Notes under the pieces: generated by a model
The model's input: only the letters and a program-made list of their open reading frames with translations
Told to the model about the DNA's origin: nothing
The model's database searches: none
Program-made: the position numbers and the translations under genes
NCBI GenBank assembly: GCA_021186555.1
Contig: JAJKFL010000002.1
Span: 27,630,001-27,694,000, forward strand
Direction: 5' to 3'
Source of the DNA: Reticulitermes speratus
Lineage: Eukaryota; Arthropoda; Insecta; Blattodea; Rhinotermitidae
DNA: 64,000 nt
Part shown: positions 34,461 through 45,073 of the stretch, one piece after another
Layout of the letters: every line of letters starts with the position of its first letter
Position numbering within the stretch: the first letter of the stretch is position 1

Positions 34461-36009
34461 CGACTACAGAAATTTAAGAACCGAAATGAAAGGCGCTGCT
34501 CTCATTTCCTCCTAAGAACTTCACAACAGCTACGTACACAACGGTAGCACTGTTCGCACCTCAGACGATGAAAAGGCGCGCGAGCATCCATATTGCCGAT
34601 TACAGGATGTAGGAGCGTATCAAGATAGCCTGTCATCCAATGGCATGATCATACCGAGGTGCATGGAAATATGATGATTACTGACCTACACTTCAACAGC
34701 CTTATCAAAACAGGACGGCCACACACATCGTGCCCCAGCAGCAACACTTACACAAACGCTACTCTACCTATCGCACGTTAAGATAGTCTAGGAGCCGGAC
34801 TCTACTTTAAGCACTCACTCTGTAATATACTAATCAAATTTTGATGCCTCTAATTATCGTACATTTAAGACGCTCTGTAACAGCTGGGTATCAACTTTAC
34901 GGAGCCATTCTGTAACATTCTAATCAAATTGTAACAAAACTATTAACGCGCTTCCAGTGATAGGCGTAACCATTTAATGAGAATTCCTGAAACTTCTGTT
35001 CAGTCCAATTATCCATGCTGCAAAACAGACTTAGCAAGTGTCCTACCCTATCTTCCCTGTATCTTTTCGGAGCGAACAAGTACCGTGACTTCCAAGCAAT
35101 TCGCCCAGTTCGTCATAATATCAGTAGTTTAAACTGCGACCTCAGCGCACTCAATGTGCATAAAATCGTCATGCACAATGCGCCTTATTTAGTGACCTAC
35201 GCACACCTATATAATTACTCGGCACAAAAATGCACAAACAAAGCCTTTCAGTTTTTATAGTTCATTTTATGTGTCGTGCTCTTATATTCAGTTTGACAAA
35301 ACCCTTCTTGGCTGTCCGAGTGTACAATTTCTTTTCTTGTATTCGGTATTTAATTACATTACTATCTTCTTTAATTTCAATAGCAATTTTAACATATTAT
35401 TTTAGACATTTTACAATATATCACGTAATTGATAGTTTTCTAAGGACATACGAGTACACTGTAAAACCTTTGTTGTTTTCATCTCTGTTGTAAGTGACTG
35501 ACCTCCCTAAGAACAATCGTAACCATCGAATATGGTGGGAAACAAATGTGTACATAAATAAATATAACATGCAACAAAACAATTGTGCACCATTCAGTTA
35601 GTGTAAAAAGATTTCGCCAAACTCTTCTGAGTGTTCTAGAAGCTGCCGTGACCGGAGCTTCAGGAAGAGACCACTCAGAAGTCTCTCATCTATAGCGAAC
35701 TGCAGTAAAATCCTATGTAAGTGATTTAGACTTCTAGCACGACTCACGTGTCGGAGAAGTTGCCGCAAGGGCACGGCGCTCAAAGCTAACAATATTTTAG
35801 TACCACATACAGGCCTAGAGGTGGGAACACGCCATCCCGCAGTTACTAGTGTACCGTTTACAAATAAGATACGCGTCTTCTGCGATGATACCGTGCAGTC
35901 TGGTAGGTACATGTCTAAACATCCATCACACTACAGGCGTAACATCTCATAAGACGGTTGGTCATCTTGACAGTCACCACCGTGTCCACAGTCTCAATAT
36001 TTCATTCAA
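34461..36009. other. No recognisable feature
   Basis: Includes AT-rich frames at 35015-35493 with leucine/phenylalanine-rich translations that are typical of AT-rich DNA. No domain or repeat was recognised. Confidence 0.4.
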
Positions 36010-36301
36010 TACTTGCGTGAATTTTTTTTCCTATGGCTCGACAGCCCTATATGGGCCTGGGCCTGGGCCTCCTCGTTTCGTCGAGGTTTCATGATCACAC
36101 ACATCATACACACCACAGCCGGTAGGATTCTGGACGAGGGACCAGCTCGTCGCAGAGACCTCTATCTGACAACACACAACACTCACAAGAGACAGACATC
36201 CATGCCCCCGGTGGGATTCGAACCCACGATCCTAGGAAGCGAGCGGCCGAAGACCCACGCCTTAGACCGCACGACCACTGGGATCGGCTACTTGCGTGAA
36301 T
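36010..36301 (-). repeat. SINE-A copy 3 with 13-bp target duplication
   Basis: TACTTGCGTGAAT at 36010-36022 recurs at 36289-36301, bounding a full-length SINE-A on the minus strand: CCGATCCCAGTGGTCGTGCG, CTAAGGCGTGGGTC and ATCGTGGGTTCGAATCCCAC, ending CATAGG plus a T8 run (the A-tail). This perfect duplication is the size expected from target-primed reverse transcription and indicates a fairly recent insertion. Confidence 0.9.
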
Positions 36302-36889
36302 ATGTCCGTAATTTCAGGTACTTAAAGAGTACAAACATATATTCTCCAAATGTGTCATTTGCTACGTTGCACATCTTACCAGCACTGTTTTTCAGCGAAC
36401 ACAAATCTAATATCCATAAGCCAGTCACCCGCAGTCAGAATTTCATTCACCATGTGAAACTTTTCTTTAAAAACTGCGAATCTTGAGGAGATCCAAGTTT
36501 CAAATCGCGCAGGCCTACCAATGCCTTTTAGCAATATTGTTTAGCAATATTTCAATTTGGTCTTAAAGTGCAGTTGGGAGACTGTAGTTGACAGACCGCA
36601 ACAAAAATCAAAGTAGACAGTATTTTGCCCCATACGATTCTTCAAATTAAAGATGACACGAATACAAACACGCCGTATTCGGTTAACAGGAAATATGCCA
36701 CAGATCGCCCATGTGAAGGAACATTTAATCAACGAGAGAACAATGCAAATCCCGAATAAAGAATACTGTACTGCGGTACCGAGCAAGTCGGTGTACCAGT
36801 GATATTCTAAGTTTGTATTCGGGAGGTTCACGGCTCGGATCTCAGTCGGGCCACAGGCTACCCTGACAGATTTCAGGCTTCCGTCGCGG
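36302..36889. other. No recognisable feature
   Basis: Unassigned. Confidence 0.4.
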
Positions 36890-36990
36890 TGTAATTGAGG
36901 CCTTACCTCTTCCGGGATGTTAGGCGGCGTAGGCTGTCCCGAAACGTCGGTAAACAACCACCAACCTCTGCCGCGTAACATTGCAGAAGA
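36890..36990. repeat. Foldback family partial element
   Basis: CTTCCGTCGCGGTGTAATTGA, CTTCCGGGATGTTAGGCGG, CCCGAAACGTCGGTAAACAA and CTGCCGCGTAACATTGCAGA follow the arm order of the 50-kb palindrome. The left arm has lost its ACGTTTCG block. Confidence 0.5.
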
Positions 36991-37059
36991 GTGAGATCCT
37001 TAGATTATCATGGCCTGCTGCAGGCACCCTACGCGATGGGGCGATAACATCCCTATTAC

Positions 37060-37135
37060 AATACGGCAACTTGCTTCCAGATCCTTTTCATTTCATCCAT
37101 CATCCCACCATTCGGTGATATACAGTCTGAGACAC
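37060..37135 (+). repeat. SINE-E tail fragment
   Basis: CTTGCTTCCAGATCCTTTTC, ATCCATCATCCCACCATTCG and CAGTCTGAGA resemble the 3' end of SINE-E only. Confidence 0.4.
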
Positions 37136-38211
37136 TAGCGGCGTCTTAAAATAAATCACGTAAAACATACATGACACAAATGATGGCTCACAAAGAATCC
37201 TTAAAAAATCCACAATTCAGGATTAATAAGGTAATTTGGTTAATCAACAAAAATGTACGTCATACGTTATTCCTAAGCATACCCCATTCAGCATTAATGG
37301 TTAACCAACACATAAGGTCCCGTCATTCCTACGGACACATACTTAACAATCAACTTCACAATGTAAATTCCACGGCCTATTGTAAATAAAAAAAACAGCA
37401 ACGTTTTCGTTACAGGAACTACCCCCGGGTTTTCCGACTACGATAACAGCTGAGTGAAAAAGCTAGTCTTATTGATAAGGAAGACAAATCCTATGTAAGT
37501 TGGTAATGGAGATCAGATTAGATATCCCATAATTTTGTTGCGAGTTGGAACGTAAGAGCGCTCTAATGGTGGAACAGGCACAGCGACCCCACTGCAATCA
37601 TACATACATGTCTACAGCATGAATTTTAATAAACTCCCAGCGTAGCGGTTTGGAGTAATGTTCTGCAGTGTAAACGCGGTCAGGTCGCCTGCAGGTACAC
37701 GTCTCCTAGCGTCCCACGGCCTTCTTCAATCATAAACTCTAATGGTGTACAGGGCACAAAACACAACTAAAGTGAATAACATGAGCCTATTCTAGACGGT
37801 TTGCAGAGTATCATCCTCGCTTTAAATGGTTTCGGTAGGTGTTAAAAAAACTCGTAATTCCAACAGACAACACACTGCGCACTGATACGTGAAGGAATTG
37901 TGTGCAAAATATCGCCACAATCTGAAACCTGTGCCTCTTTACAGTTTATTTACCAGTTTATTTTACGTTCTCTCTACTGCATGGGCTACACAGTGCCGAA
38001 TGGCATAAACGACGAATCGATAAATTCAGAGGGGTCTGGAAGGAAGGTTCCAAGCCCGTTTTAATATTGGCCTACTAATCCAGGGGGGAATGTGCATTCC
38101 TTTCCTGGAGGACTTTCAAAAGCTGGTCTCGTGAATGCGAGCGGTGGGCTTATTGGATTTTAAAAAATCGAAACATTAAAGGCATCTGAAATATGAAGCG
38201 ACAGTGACTAA
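37136..38211. other. No recognisable feature
   Basis: Unassigned; 37171-37389 holds a 72-codon frame without a signature. Confidence 0.4.
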
Positions 38212-38752
38212 ATGCACTAATATTCTCTCGGGAATATGTACGTGTGAAATTAAATCCAGAATTGCCATGGCAAAAGCAGCAGTCAACAAGAAGAAGACTC
38301 TTTTCACCAGCAAATTCCACTTAAATTTAAGCAAGAAACTAGCGAAATGCTACATTTAGAGCATAGTTTTGTATGGTGCTGAAAGTACATCAGAAATACC
38401 TGGGAAGTTCTGAAATGTGGTGCTGGAGAAGAACGGAGGAGGTCATTTGGGTCGATCGTGTGAGAAATGAAGAAGCATTACATAGAGTCAAGGAGGAGAG
38501 GAACATCCTACATACAATAAAAAGGAGGGAGGCTAACTGGATTGGTCACGTCTTGCGTAGGAACTGCCTTCTAAAACACGTTATTGAAGGAAAGATATAA
38601 GTGACGGGAAGACGAGGAAGGAGACATAGCAGCTACGGGATGACCTTAAGGAAACGAGAAGTATTGGAAATTGAAAGAGGAAGCACTACAACGCACTGTC
38701 TGAAGAACTGGCTTTGGAAGAGGCTATGGACCTGTCGTAAGCAGACTGCGTG
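38212..38752 (+). pseudogene. LINE (second family) RT C-terminal fragment
   Basis: Forward translation across frame breaks gives ICTCEIKSRIAMAKAAVNKKK then LFTSKFHLNLSKKLAKCY (38232-38362), then SEMWCWRRTEEVIWVDRVRN (38411-38468), EEALHRVKEERNILHTIKRR (38469-38525), NWIGHVLRRNCLLKHV (38538-38585), and in a shifted frame GRRGRR and WKRLW. This is the C-terminal part of a non-LTR RT polyprotein distinct from the MNLRVP family. In-frame stops (for example after KCYI and after IEGKI) and a deletion near 38375 show decay. The end is followed by a GAT microsatellite, the usual 3' tail form of such elements. Confidence 0.75.
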
Positions 38753-38790
38753 ATGATGATGACAATGATGATGATGATGATGATGATGAT
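38753..38790 (+). repeat. (GAT)n 3' tail
   Basis: GATGATGAT, one interruption (GACAAT), then eight GAT units. It is the terminal microsatellite of the preceding LINE fragment. Confidence 0.9.
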
Positions 38791-39505
38791 CCTCTTGGGC
38801 AATCAGTCGCGTTAAAGTTTAGTTATAAAGCAACGTTTCTGAATGTGTTCGGTCGCCATCATAGGGTCTCCGAAGCGTGGTTTCCTGACTCAAACTTTGA
38901 CACGGGCTGATCGTGTGAGACGACTGCAGTACATCAAGGGTCACATTTCACACTGCTGGTAGAATTTACACATTCAACGAGGATTTTCTCGTCAACAATA
39001 TAAGGCAACCATAATACCCACGTTCAGTCATCTTAAGTAAATGACGTCACTGCTGCTGAATTCCAGCACAACACAGTAAATGGAGTATCCAGATTAATCT
39101 GCATAATTAGAAATCCTTTCAGAGTCACGAACGCTGTACAGAACCATGCTGAGATTTTCTACCGCAGTAGTTGACACCGCAGTCCTTCTAGAATCAAGAT
39201 AAATCCTCCCATTACTGGTCCTACAGTTAATCACGTTAACACCGAATTTCAGGATCCACTACTGCGTTACGCCAGCGTCTGTACCTACAGTGACACGGAG
39301 TCGCATTGCAAACGGATAACATCACAGACGAATGGGACGGGTTTCATAATTATCATATTGAGCAACATTATTTCTCTTCTTCCCTCCAGTTTTCACACCG
39401 TGTCAGCGATCCGTAGCCAGTACTATGAGAAGTACAAGACACACGCAACGCTGATGTCGAAGAATCATGTCTTCTGGAGGGTTAAGCCGTGTCGACTGGT
39501 AAATT
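38791..39505. other. No recognisable feature
   Basis: Unassigned. Confidence 0.4.
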
Positions 39506-39565
39506 GTTACAAAATAGTTACCAGTTACCATAACACAACTAATGTATTATGTTATATATAAATGT

Positions 39566-39607
39566 GCGGCTTCATTTTTCAACCACTACGTGGTCATCCT
39601 CAGGCCC
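39566..39607 (-). ncRNA. Hammerhead-ribozyme-like motif 2
   Basis: Minus strand: GGGC, CTGAGGA, T, GACC/GGTT stem, GAAA, then AATGAAGCCGC. The core has CTGAGGA and GAAA, but the cleavage site GTH is replaced by GAA. Probably inactive. Confidence 0.28.
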
Positions 39608-39668
39608 TTAAAATACATAGAAATTAAAATCAAAATTGCAGTTGTAATTATGGATTTATGAATTTTAA

Positions 39669-39709
39669 CGGCCTGAGGATGACCAGGTAGTGGTTGAGAC
39701 ATGTAGCCG
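39669..39709 (+). ncRNA. Hammerhead-ribozyme-like motif 3
   Basis: CGGC (39669-39672) can pair with GCCG (39706-39709) as stem I. Between them are CTGAGGA, a GACC/GGTT stem II, GAGAC (one mismatch to GAAA), AT and GTA. Layout and spacing match motif 2 on the opposite strand. Confidence 0.32.
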
Positions 39710-39966
39710 CACATTTATATACTATAATAAATTAGTTGTATTATGGTAATTGGTAACTATTTTGTAATACATACAACACAACGGGGTGTCCACGATTAAA
39801 AAATCATAAATTGTTACCGACGTTTCGAAGGGTCTACGAGCCTCTATCTTCAGAGTCAACTAGCAAGAGAACAGTTTAAAAAATTACAGAGCTAACCAGC
39901 TTGGCTTCTCCACGTTATAAGATTTTCGACTCTGCGAACGCGCCGTACATAAAGGTGTACAGTGCG

Positions 39967-40231
39967 AGATTTCAGGTTCTCTCAGCGGTGCTGCTGAAAG
40001 TGCAAGTCTTGTCGGATGTCACGCCATGTCGACTGGTAAACAATTCCCGACGTTTCAAGGATCGTAGTGCCTATGTCTTCAGGGTCAAGCAGTCCTTCGA
40101 AACGTCGGTAACGGTTTCGATTTCTTGACCATTAAGATGAAGGCACTAAGGTACTTCGAAACGTCGGGAATTGTTTACCAGTTGACACAGGGTGAGATCC
40201 CAAACAACACCGCTATGAGAACCTCAAATCT
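39967..40231. repeat. Foldback element FB-5, 265 bp
   Basis: Ends AGATTTCAGGTTCTCTCAGC + GGTG and, inverted, AGATTTGAGGTTCTCATAGC + GGTG. Each arm continues with TGTCGACTGGTAAACAATTC / TGTCAACTGGTAAACAATTC, CCGACGTTTC, AGTGCC and (T)CTTCAGGGTCAAG-type sequence. A third CGAAACGTCGGTAACGG block lies in the loop (about 40097-40113). Non-coding; the clearest foldback in the window for defining the terminal module. Confidence 0.85.
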
Positions 40232-40254
40232 GGTAATGCAGGTGTCTTTTTGTC

Positions 40255-40440
40255 TATTTTGTGGTTTATTTTTCGATGCTGTCAGTATGTCAAATGACAG
40301 CGTCGATGGCAGGATGAATGATAAGTGACGAAATGGAAATGATTTGGAAGAAAACTGCTGTGGACAAAGCGAGATGGTATCCCGGTATTTGCCGGGACAG
40401 ACTGTGGAAAAATCACGTTAAACCTTAAGATTCAAGTCTT
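40255..40440 (-). repeat. SINE-E copy 4 (5'-truncated)
   Basis: GACAGCGTCGATGGCAGGATG, AAGTGACGAAATGGAAATG, CCCGGTATTTGCCGGGACAG and GTGGAAAAATCACGTTAAACC are the inverted SINE-E body. Confidence 0.6.
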
Positions 40441-40625
40441 TTGCGATTATACTATGTCGTGGGATATATAGCTCCCGGCGTTTCAAAGGATTATACAGCC
40501 TTCATATTCAGGGTCATGCAGTCTAGCAACACCCCTTGATGTCGGGAATACCCAGAGACAAAGCGTATCATCACAGAAACTTCAACCTTCTGCAGCATCG
40601 CCGTGAGAACCTGAAATATCGCACG
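40441..40625. repeat. Foldback family partial element
   Basis: GATATATAGCTCCCGGCGTTTC, TATTCAGGGTCATGCAG, and the right terminal module CATCGCCGTGAGAACCTGAAA (40598-40618) belong to the foldback family, but the arms no longer pair well. Confidence 0.5.
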
Positions 40626-41374
40626 CAAATCCCGTCAGTACAGTTCCTGCTCCGCCGAGATTCAAACCACAGCCGTCCAGAATACAACGAGTCTAGAAGA
40701 GCGATGCCGCCACATCAACCTACTCTGTGAATGCCACTGTTCTATTTGCAGTACTGATGTGAAACATGGGAACGGTTTACTAAGCGCATGTTGTTTAAAG
40801 TTGCAATACGCAAACTTCATCACCAGAACTGCTGCTCATTAAACGTACACAACCGCAACTGTTCGATTAAATTCTGGCGTTAAAGTGAGAGTGTGCGCTC
40901 GAACTGCATTCGACGGCAGGCACAGAACTTTGGAAACGAATGTGACAAAAATGCCGGTGTCCGCCTGATTAAGACAGGAAAAGACATTTTTTTCAATTTG
41001 TAAAATTTAATTTCCTTACGTCACTTCATATTATTCCTCAGTTTGGGAATTAGGTAATTAAGTGTCTGTGCATTCCTGCAAACCCTCCTTGCAGTACCTG
41101 TCTTCCCCATGCACCTTAATTCATTCCTCACACCTTAGGCCACTTTTCCCCTTTTCAGTCGCTACAGGCTATAGGCTATCCATCCTTATCTACATGTACA
41201 ATCACTTACCTCTTCAAGTATATTATCCACTTCAGTTTCTCAAGTATTTTATCTAATCATACATAACCAGTCGGCTTCTATTAGTATTTTATTTCCGTTA
41301 TCTCACGCCTATGTCTAACAACTGGTCCAGAAAGAATTAATCCTTTAAACATGAAAATTAAACTGAATTACATT
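40626..41374. other. No recognisable feature
   Basis: A possible tRNA-like box B (GAGATTCAAACCACAG, inverted) at 40658-40674 suggests a SINE relic. Otherwise unassigned. Confidence 0.35.
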
Positions 41375-41570
41375 TAAGGAATCAGTTCATACCGCGCAGC
41401 AAACACACTCCGTCTCGGTTGAACAAATCAGCAAGTTAAGTTTCTACAGGGAAATAATAGCTGTTTACTCTGACAGGCATACAGAACACAGAAATGCACT
41501 CTGTAGGCAGAATGTAAAAACTCTGAATGCAAAAGCTGGTGGTACACGAAGCAAACACTGGGCATTGAAG
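41375..41570 (+). repeat. Dispersed repeat R, copy 5 (reference)
   Basis: AATCAGTTCATACCGCGCAGC, CTCCGTCTCGGTTGAAC, TTCTACAGGGAAATAATAGC, GCACTCTGTAGGCAGAATG and CTGGTGGTACACGAAGCAAA define the longest copy of repeat R. Confidence 0.65.
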
Positions 41571-42086
41571 GGTTACAGTAACTTCAGTCAGCTAATACAG
41601 GAGTTGCCACAATCATGAGCGGCAAACCACACACGTTCCGTACTGCCGTCACTTTGAGGATTCAGAAGTCTGAGTATCATATTGCACGGTCGTTTTGGTG
41701 TACGTGACGCTGAAACGTCGGGTCATATTACGAAACAAACTATTATCACAGGTTCTGACAGAGCTCTTATGACAAAATATGACACACTGGAGTAAAACAA
41801 AATGCGCAAAAACGCCATGATGTAAGAAGATTATGCCATAACCATTTTCAAAGTATATGCACATAACTTTTTAAAGTACTCGTATTTAACGGCGCTTTGT
41901 CATCTATAGAATTTAAAATGTAAGATCGAATAAAACGCTGCACAACGATAATGACAAGATGGCTGATGATGTATGGGTCATACGAGAGTGCAGATTCTCA
42001 CAGCGGTGACTACAAAGATCGGTGCTCCTGGGATATGACGCAGTGTTCTGATAGTTATCCAACAACGCTGTTGAGCAACCTGCTAC
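41571..42086. other. No gene; foldback traces
   Basis: GCTGAAACGTCGGGTCATATT (41709-41729) and CAGATTCTCACAGCGGTGAC (41990-42009) are isolated foldback-family words. No full element could be traced. Confidence 0.4.
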
Positions 42087-42362
42087 ATCAATTTCAGTGA
42101 AAAGGCAAAGTTGTCACTGTCAACGCCACAAAGGCATACAGCAGGTGGAGATGTACAGCTGCACTCATTCTTAACCTTCGCACTAGATGGAGGTGAGTGG
42201 TCAACTTCACGTTCCGGACGCTGTGTCCCAGTACCCCTTGAACAGGACGCTGGTTGGGCCCCAGAGAGGGGGTGGACGTTTTTGAGAAGAGAAAAATTTT
42301 TTGTCCTTGCCGGGATCGTCCAGCCCGTACCCTAGTCCCTACACCGACTACATCGTTTCAGG
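42087..42362 (-). repeat. SINE-B copy 7
   Basis: Inverted: GATGTAGTCGGTGTAGGG (box A region), GGACGATCCCGGCAAGGAC (box B partly deleted), then TTTTTCTCTTCTCAAAAACG, GGGGCCCAACCAGCG and the GAGTGCAGCTGTACATCTCC tail. Confidence 0.7.
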
Positions 42363-42557
42363 TTAAAAAAACAGAAGAGGTTCCATCTAGATGTTCGTAA
42401 CTAGATACTCGACTACACGGCGTCACATTCCATAAGACTAATCCTGATGCAATGAGCAGAGTCTTGAACATGCTACCAAATGTGATATGTGACCTGCCGA
42501 CTGAAAGCGTAGGAAATGGGACTGCACTGGAATGCTGCTTTATTTTTAGAACTAACC

Positions 42558-42782
42558 GTCTACAAAAGGTAACGCTGTCTCCGTACACGCCATGAAGGCA
42601 TAAAGGGGAATAGAGGTATAGCTCCACTCATTTTTAACCTCAGAACCAGAGAGGTTAGTGGTCAGCTTCACGGGCCAGTATGGACGTTCTGGAGAAGAGA
42701 AAAATCTCTTGTCGGAATTCGAACAATTCCTCGCTCGTCCAACCTGTAACACAGTTACTACAACAGCAATGCTATAACTGCT
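42558..42782 (-). repeat. SINE-B copy 8
   Basis: Same family and orientation as copy 7, ~200 bp further on: GGAATTGTTCGAATTCCGAC (box B region), GATTTTTCTCTTCTCC, AATGAGTGGAGCTATACC and GCCTTCATGGCGTGTACGG. The mid-body is shortened by ~50 bp relative to copy 4. Confidence 0.7.
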
Positions 42783-43249
42783 CATAACCTACATACCAAA
42801 GGAAAATATGTCCATTAGTTTTAAAAAGTTAATTTCAAATGTTTCAATACAGGTCTGCACCTCCGACAGAGGACACACAGCAGCCACTCTTTATTTACAA
42901 TGTATTACACTGCTTCTATTCTTCCGAGCAGTTTCTAGTAATAGCTGTGGATAAGACCGTTTGAATTAAACAGGGAAGCATTTATTTCGTGGGCCCATCT
43001 TCATCTGCCTCCCCTTCTTCCCTTTCCTTTATCCTCTCATGCCTTACTCCATTAGAACGTAGACATGAGTTACAGCTACCGTTATCTCTCGGACGGCACG
43101 GTATTCAGCACAAGACGACCACAAGTGTCTGCGTGAAAACCACTACGGCATGAGAATGATGTCACACATACACACAGTAAAACACTGCGCAGATAGTCAT
43201 AACCCTGTCTCCTATTAGCTACACCATTTAAAATCTCTGTCCCAAATGA

Positions 43250-43560
43250 TATAGCGTAGTCAGTATCATTATTATCGCGGGCAAAGCTACCGATGAATCG
43301 TGGTTCGATTCACGGCAGTGGCAGGAATTTTCTCCACCGCGTCCGGACGAGCTCTGGGGCCCACCGGCCCGCAATGCAATGGGTACCAGGTCCGCTATCC
43401 CGATGGTATCCCGATGGTAAAGCGGTCGATGCGTGAAGCTAACCACTCACCTCCATATACTGTTGAGGTTATAAATAAGGAGCTGCACCTCCACTCCCCC
43501 CACATGCCTTCATGGAACGCACAGGGACAACTTTACCTTTACTTTGTCCTAATGGCATTG
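43250..43560 (+). repeat. SINE-B copy 9 (full length)
   Basis: ATATAGCGTAGTCAGTATCA (box A), ATCGTGGTTCGATTCACGG (box B), GAATTTTCTCCACCGCGTCC, CTGGGGCCCACCGGCC, GGTAAAGCGGTCGATGCG, CCACTCACCTCCATATAC, and ATGCCTTCATGGAACGC give the complete family order. TATCCCGATGG is locally duplicated (43397-43418). Confidence 0.75.
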
Positions 43561-44520
43561 CATCCGTTAATCTCCCAGGCTCTCCTTTTTTTGCTGCCAC
43601 TCACTGTATGAACTTCATACACTACGTTTTCGTAAGTCGGGCGCAGAAAGATATACTTAATTTTACTGCCTTCCACTGCGATTTATGCGGCAAAGGGTTA
43701 CTGTTTAAGAACACGGCATTCTTCTGTATTGAAGTTTTACTACTGTACAATCCACTTCATTCAACTTTGTTTTTCTATACCACCAACGGCTTTACTTTCA
43801 AAATACAATTCCCCATACTATAGTGCTGGTTGAACGGCGAAAACCCATTAACGATATCACAAAGATAGAAATCTGCAGCGAAGATGTTACACAGAGCACT
43901 CTGATAATACGGTGAAGACAAGCTGGGTGCCTTCTTTACTTCTGGGGGGAGCGTTAATATAATCAGTTCAGCTTAAATTCGAAAAATTTGCAACAAACTG
44001 TCAGCTTTAATTATCAAAGAATGGCCACAGAACGCACTTCAACTTATATTAGGTCTGCGTGATACACACATACGCAGAAGGGGTTGGTGTCTCTTACTGG
44101 ACACCTCGCGCAAAACAAAACCACGCTAATCCATTATGTTGTCTATCTTATAAAAACACAAGTCGTCTATGAAAATCAGTTTATATGACCCAGTACAAAG
44201 TGTTCTCGACATACGTACTACATGTTGTAAATCAGGGTATAACATAAACCGTACCTAAATATAAAACTCAAATATTCAATACAAGTACATTATGTTCAAC
44301 CAACCAAGGAGCTTCAAACAACTGAAACGCCAATATCTGTTTCGAGGTATACAGATATTTTTAACGACGAACAACACAACAGACTTCAACATTCGCTACA
44401 GCTGCTAGGGACGGACAGTCTGACCCAGCACAGTCACAACCCTCGCGGGCAAATCCGATACCATAAACAAACCGACGTCACGAGCTAAAACAGGAATCAG
44501 TGCCTTCAATTTCTTGTATC
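43561..44520. other. No recognisable feature
   Basis: A short 8-bp hairpin ATATCTGT...ACAGATAT lies at 44334-44361. No domain in the 103-codon forward frame at 43512-43823. Confidence 0.4.
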
Positions 44521-44564
44521 CACCAAATGTACACTATTAGACACATATGGACATTAAAGACGAG

Positions 44565-44605
44565 GCTCCGACATGTTTCGGTACAAGTGTCCTTACTTGC
44601 GGAGC
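44565..44605 (-). ncRNA. Hammerhead-ribozyme-like motif 4
   Basis: Minus strand: a perfect 6-bp stem I (GCTCCG/CGGAGC) encloses CAAGTAA (degraded CTGANGA), a poorly paired stem II (GGACA...GTACC), CGAAACAT and GTC. The GAAACATGTC word is identical to motif 6. Confidence 0.3.
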
Positions 44606-44821
44606 TTCGAAACAAAAATCTCGCCTTATGCCGAAACCAGCTTCGTCCCAACGCAGTGACATCAGTTGCGGCAGATAGAGAGGACCACTTAAACACCTTA
44701 ACAGCACACATGCGTCTCCGATTTAACAGCGAGCATTCCGAAGATTTGTTCTGCTCCAAAAATTTTATGAGCGTTCGCGATGTAACATGACGTTCTGTGA
44801 AAAATTATGATGCTCACTATA

Positions 44822-45050
44822 CTATTTTTTGTGGTTTGTTTTATGACGCTGTCGGTATCTCAGTGGGTCCCTGTCACCACGGCATGGCGCGTCCTCGGGT
44901 TGCGGATGGAGGAACGACCTCCGGATATGGAGGGCAGCTGCGAATACATTGAATAAGCAGTCGCGGACAGCCGACAAGGGGTGGCCCTCTAGATTGGGGG
45001 TTGGGCGAGGTGTTAACAACTCCTCACCGTAAAAAAATTACATGTTACGA
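44822..45050 (-). repeat. Dispersed repeat of unknown class
   Basis: GC-rich block whose minus strand reads LTPRPTPNLEGHPLSAVRDC then LFNVFAAALH. I associate this spurious peptide with a high-copy repeat in cockroach-like genomes (memory only). It is followed after ~20 bp by a LINE 3' end on the plus strand. Confidence 0.4.
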
Positions 45051-45073
45051 AACACTATACAAAGCCTCGGACC

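Larger units (their letters stand above)
39506..39768. repeat. Inverted repeat bearing two hammerhead-like motifs
   Basis: Left arm 39506-39605 (AATAGTTACCAGTTACCATA, AACTAATGTATTATG, AATGTGCGGCTTC, ACCACTACGTGGTCATCCTC) pairs with right arm 39671-39768 (GAGGATGACCAGGTAGTGGT, GTAGCCGCACATT, ATAATAAATTAGTTGTATTA, GTAATTGGTAACTATT), around a ~65-bp loop. Each arm carries a CTGAGGA...stem...GA(A/G)A block, on opposite strands. Confidence 0.8.

Noticed and set aside
36013..36486. 157-codon plus frame
   Set aside because: It reads through SINE-A copy 3 antisense; similar VGFEPTIL peptides appear at every inverted SINE-A.
38159..38190. Another hammerhead-like motif around ATCGAAACATTAAAGG
   Set aside because: A small A/T stem precedes GAAAC, but no CTGANGA-like core and no stem I are present.
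44334..44361. 8-bp hairpin ATATCTGT...ACAGATAT as a regulatory element
   Set aside because: Isolated short hairpins of this size are expected by chance in AT-rich DNA.
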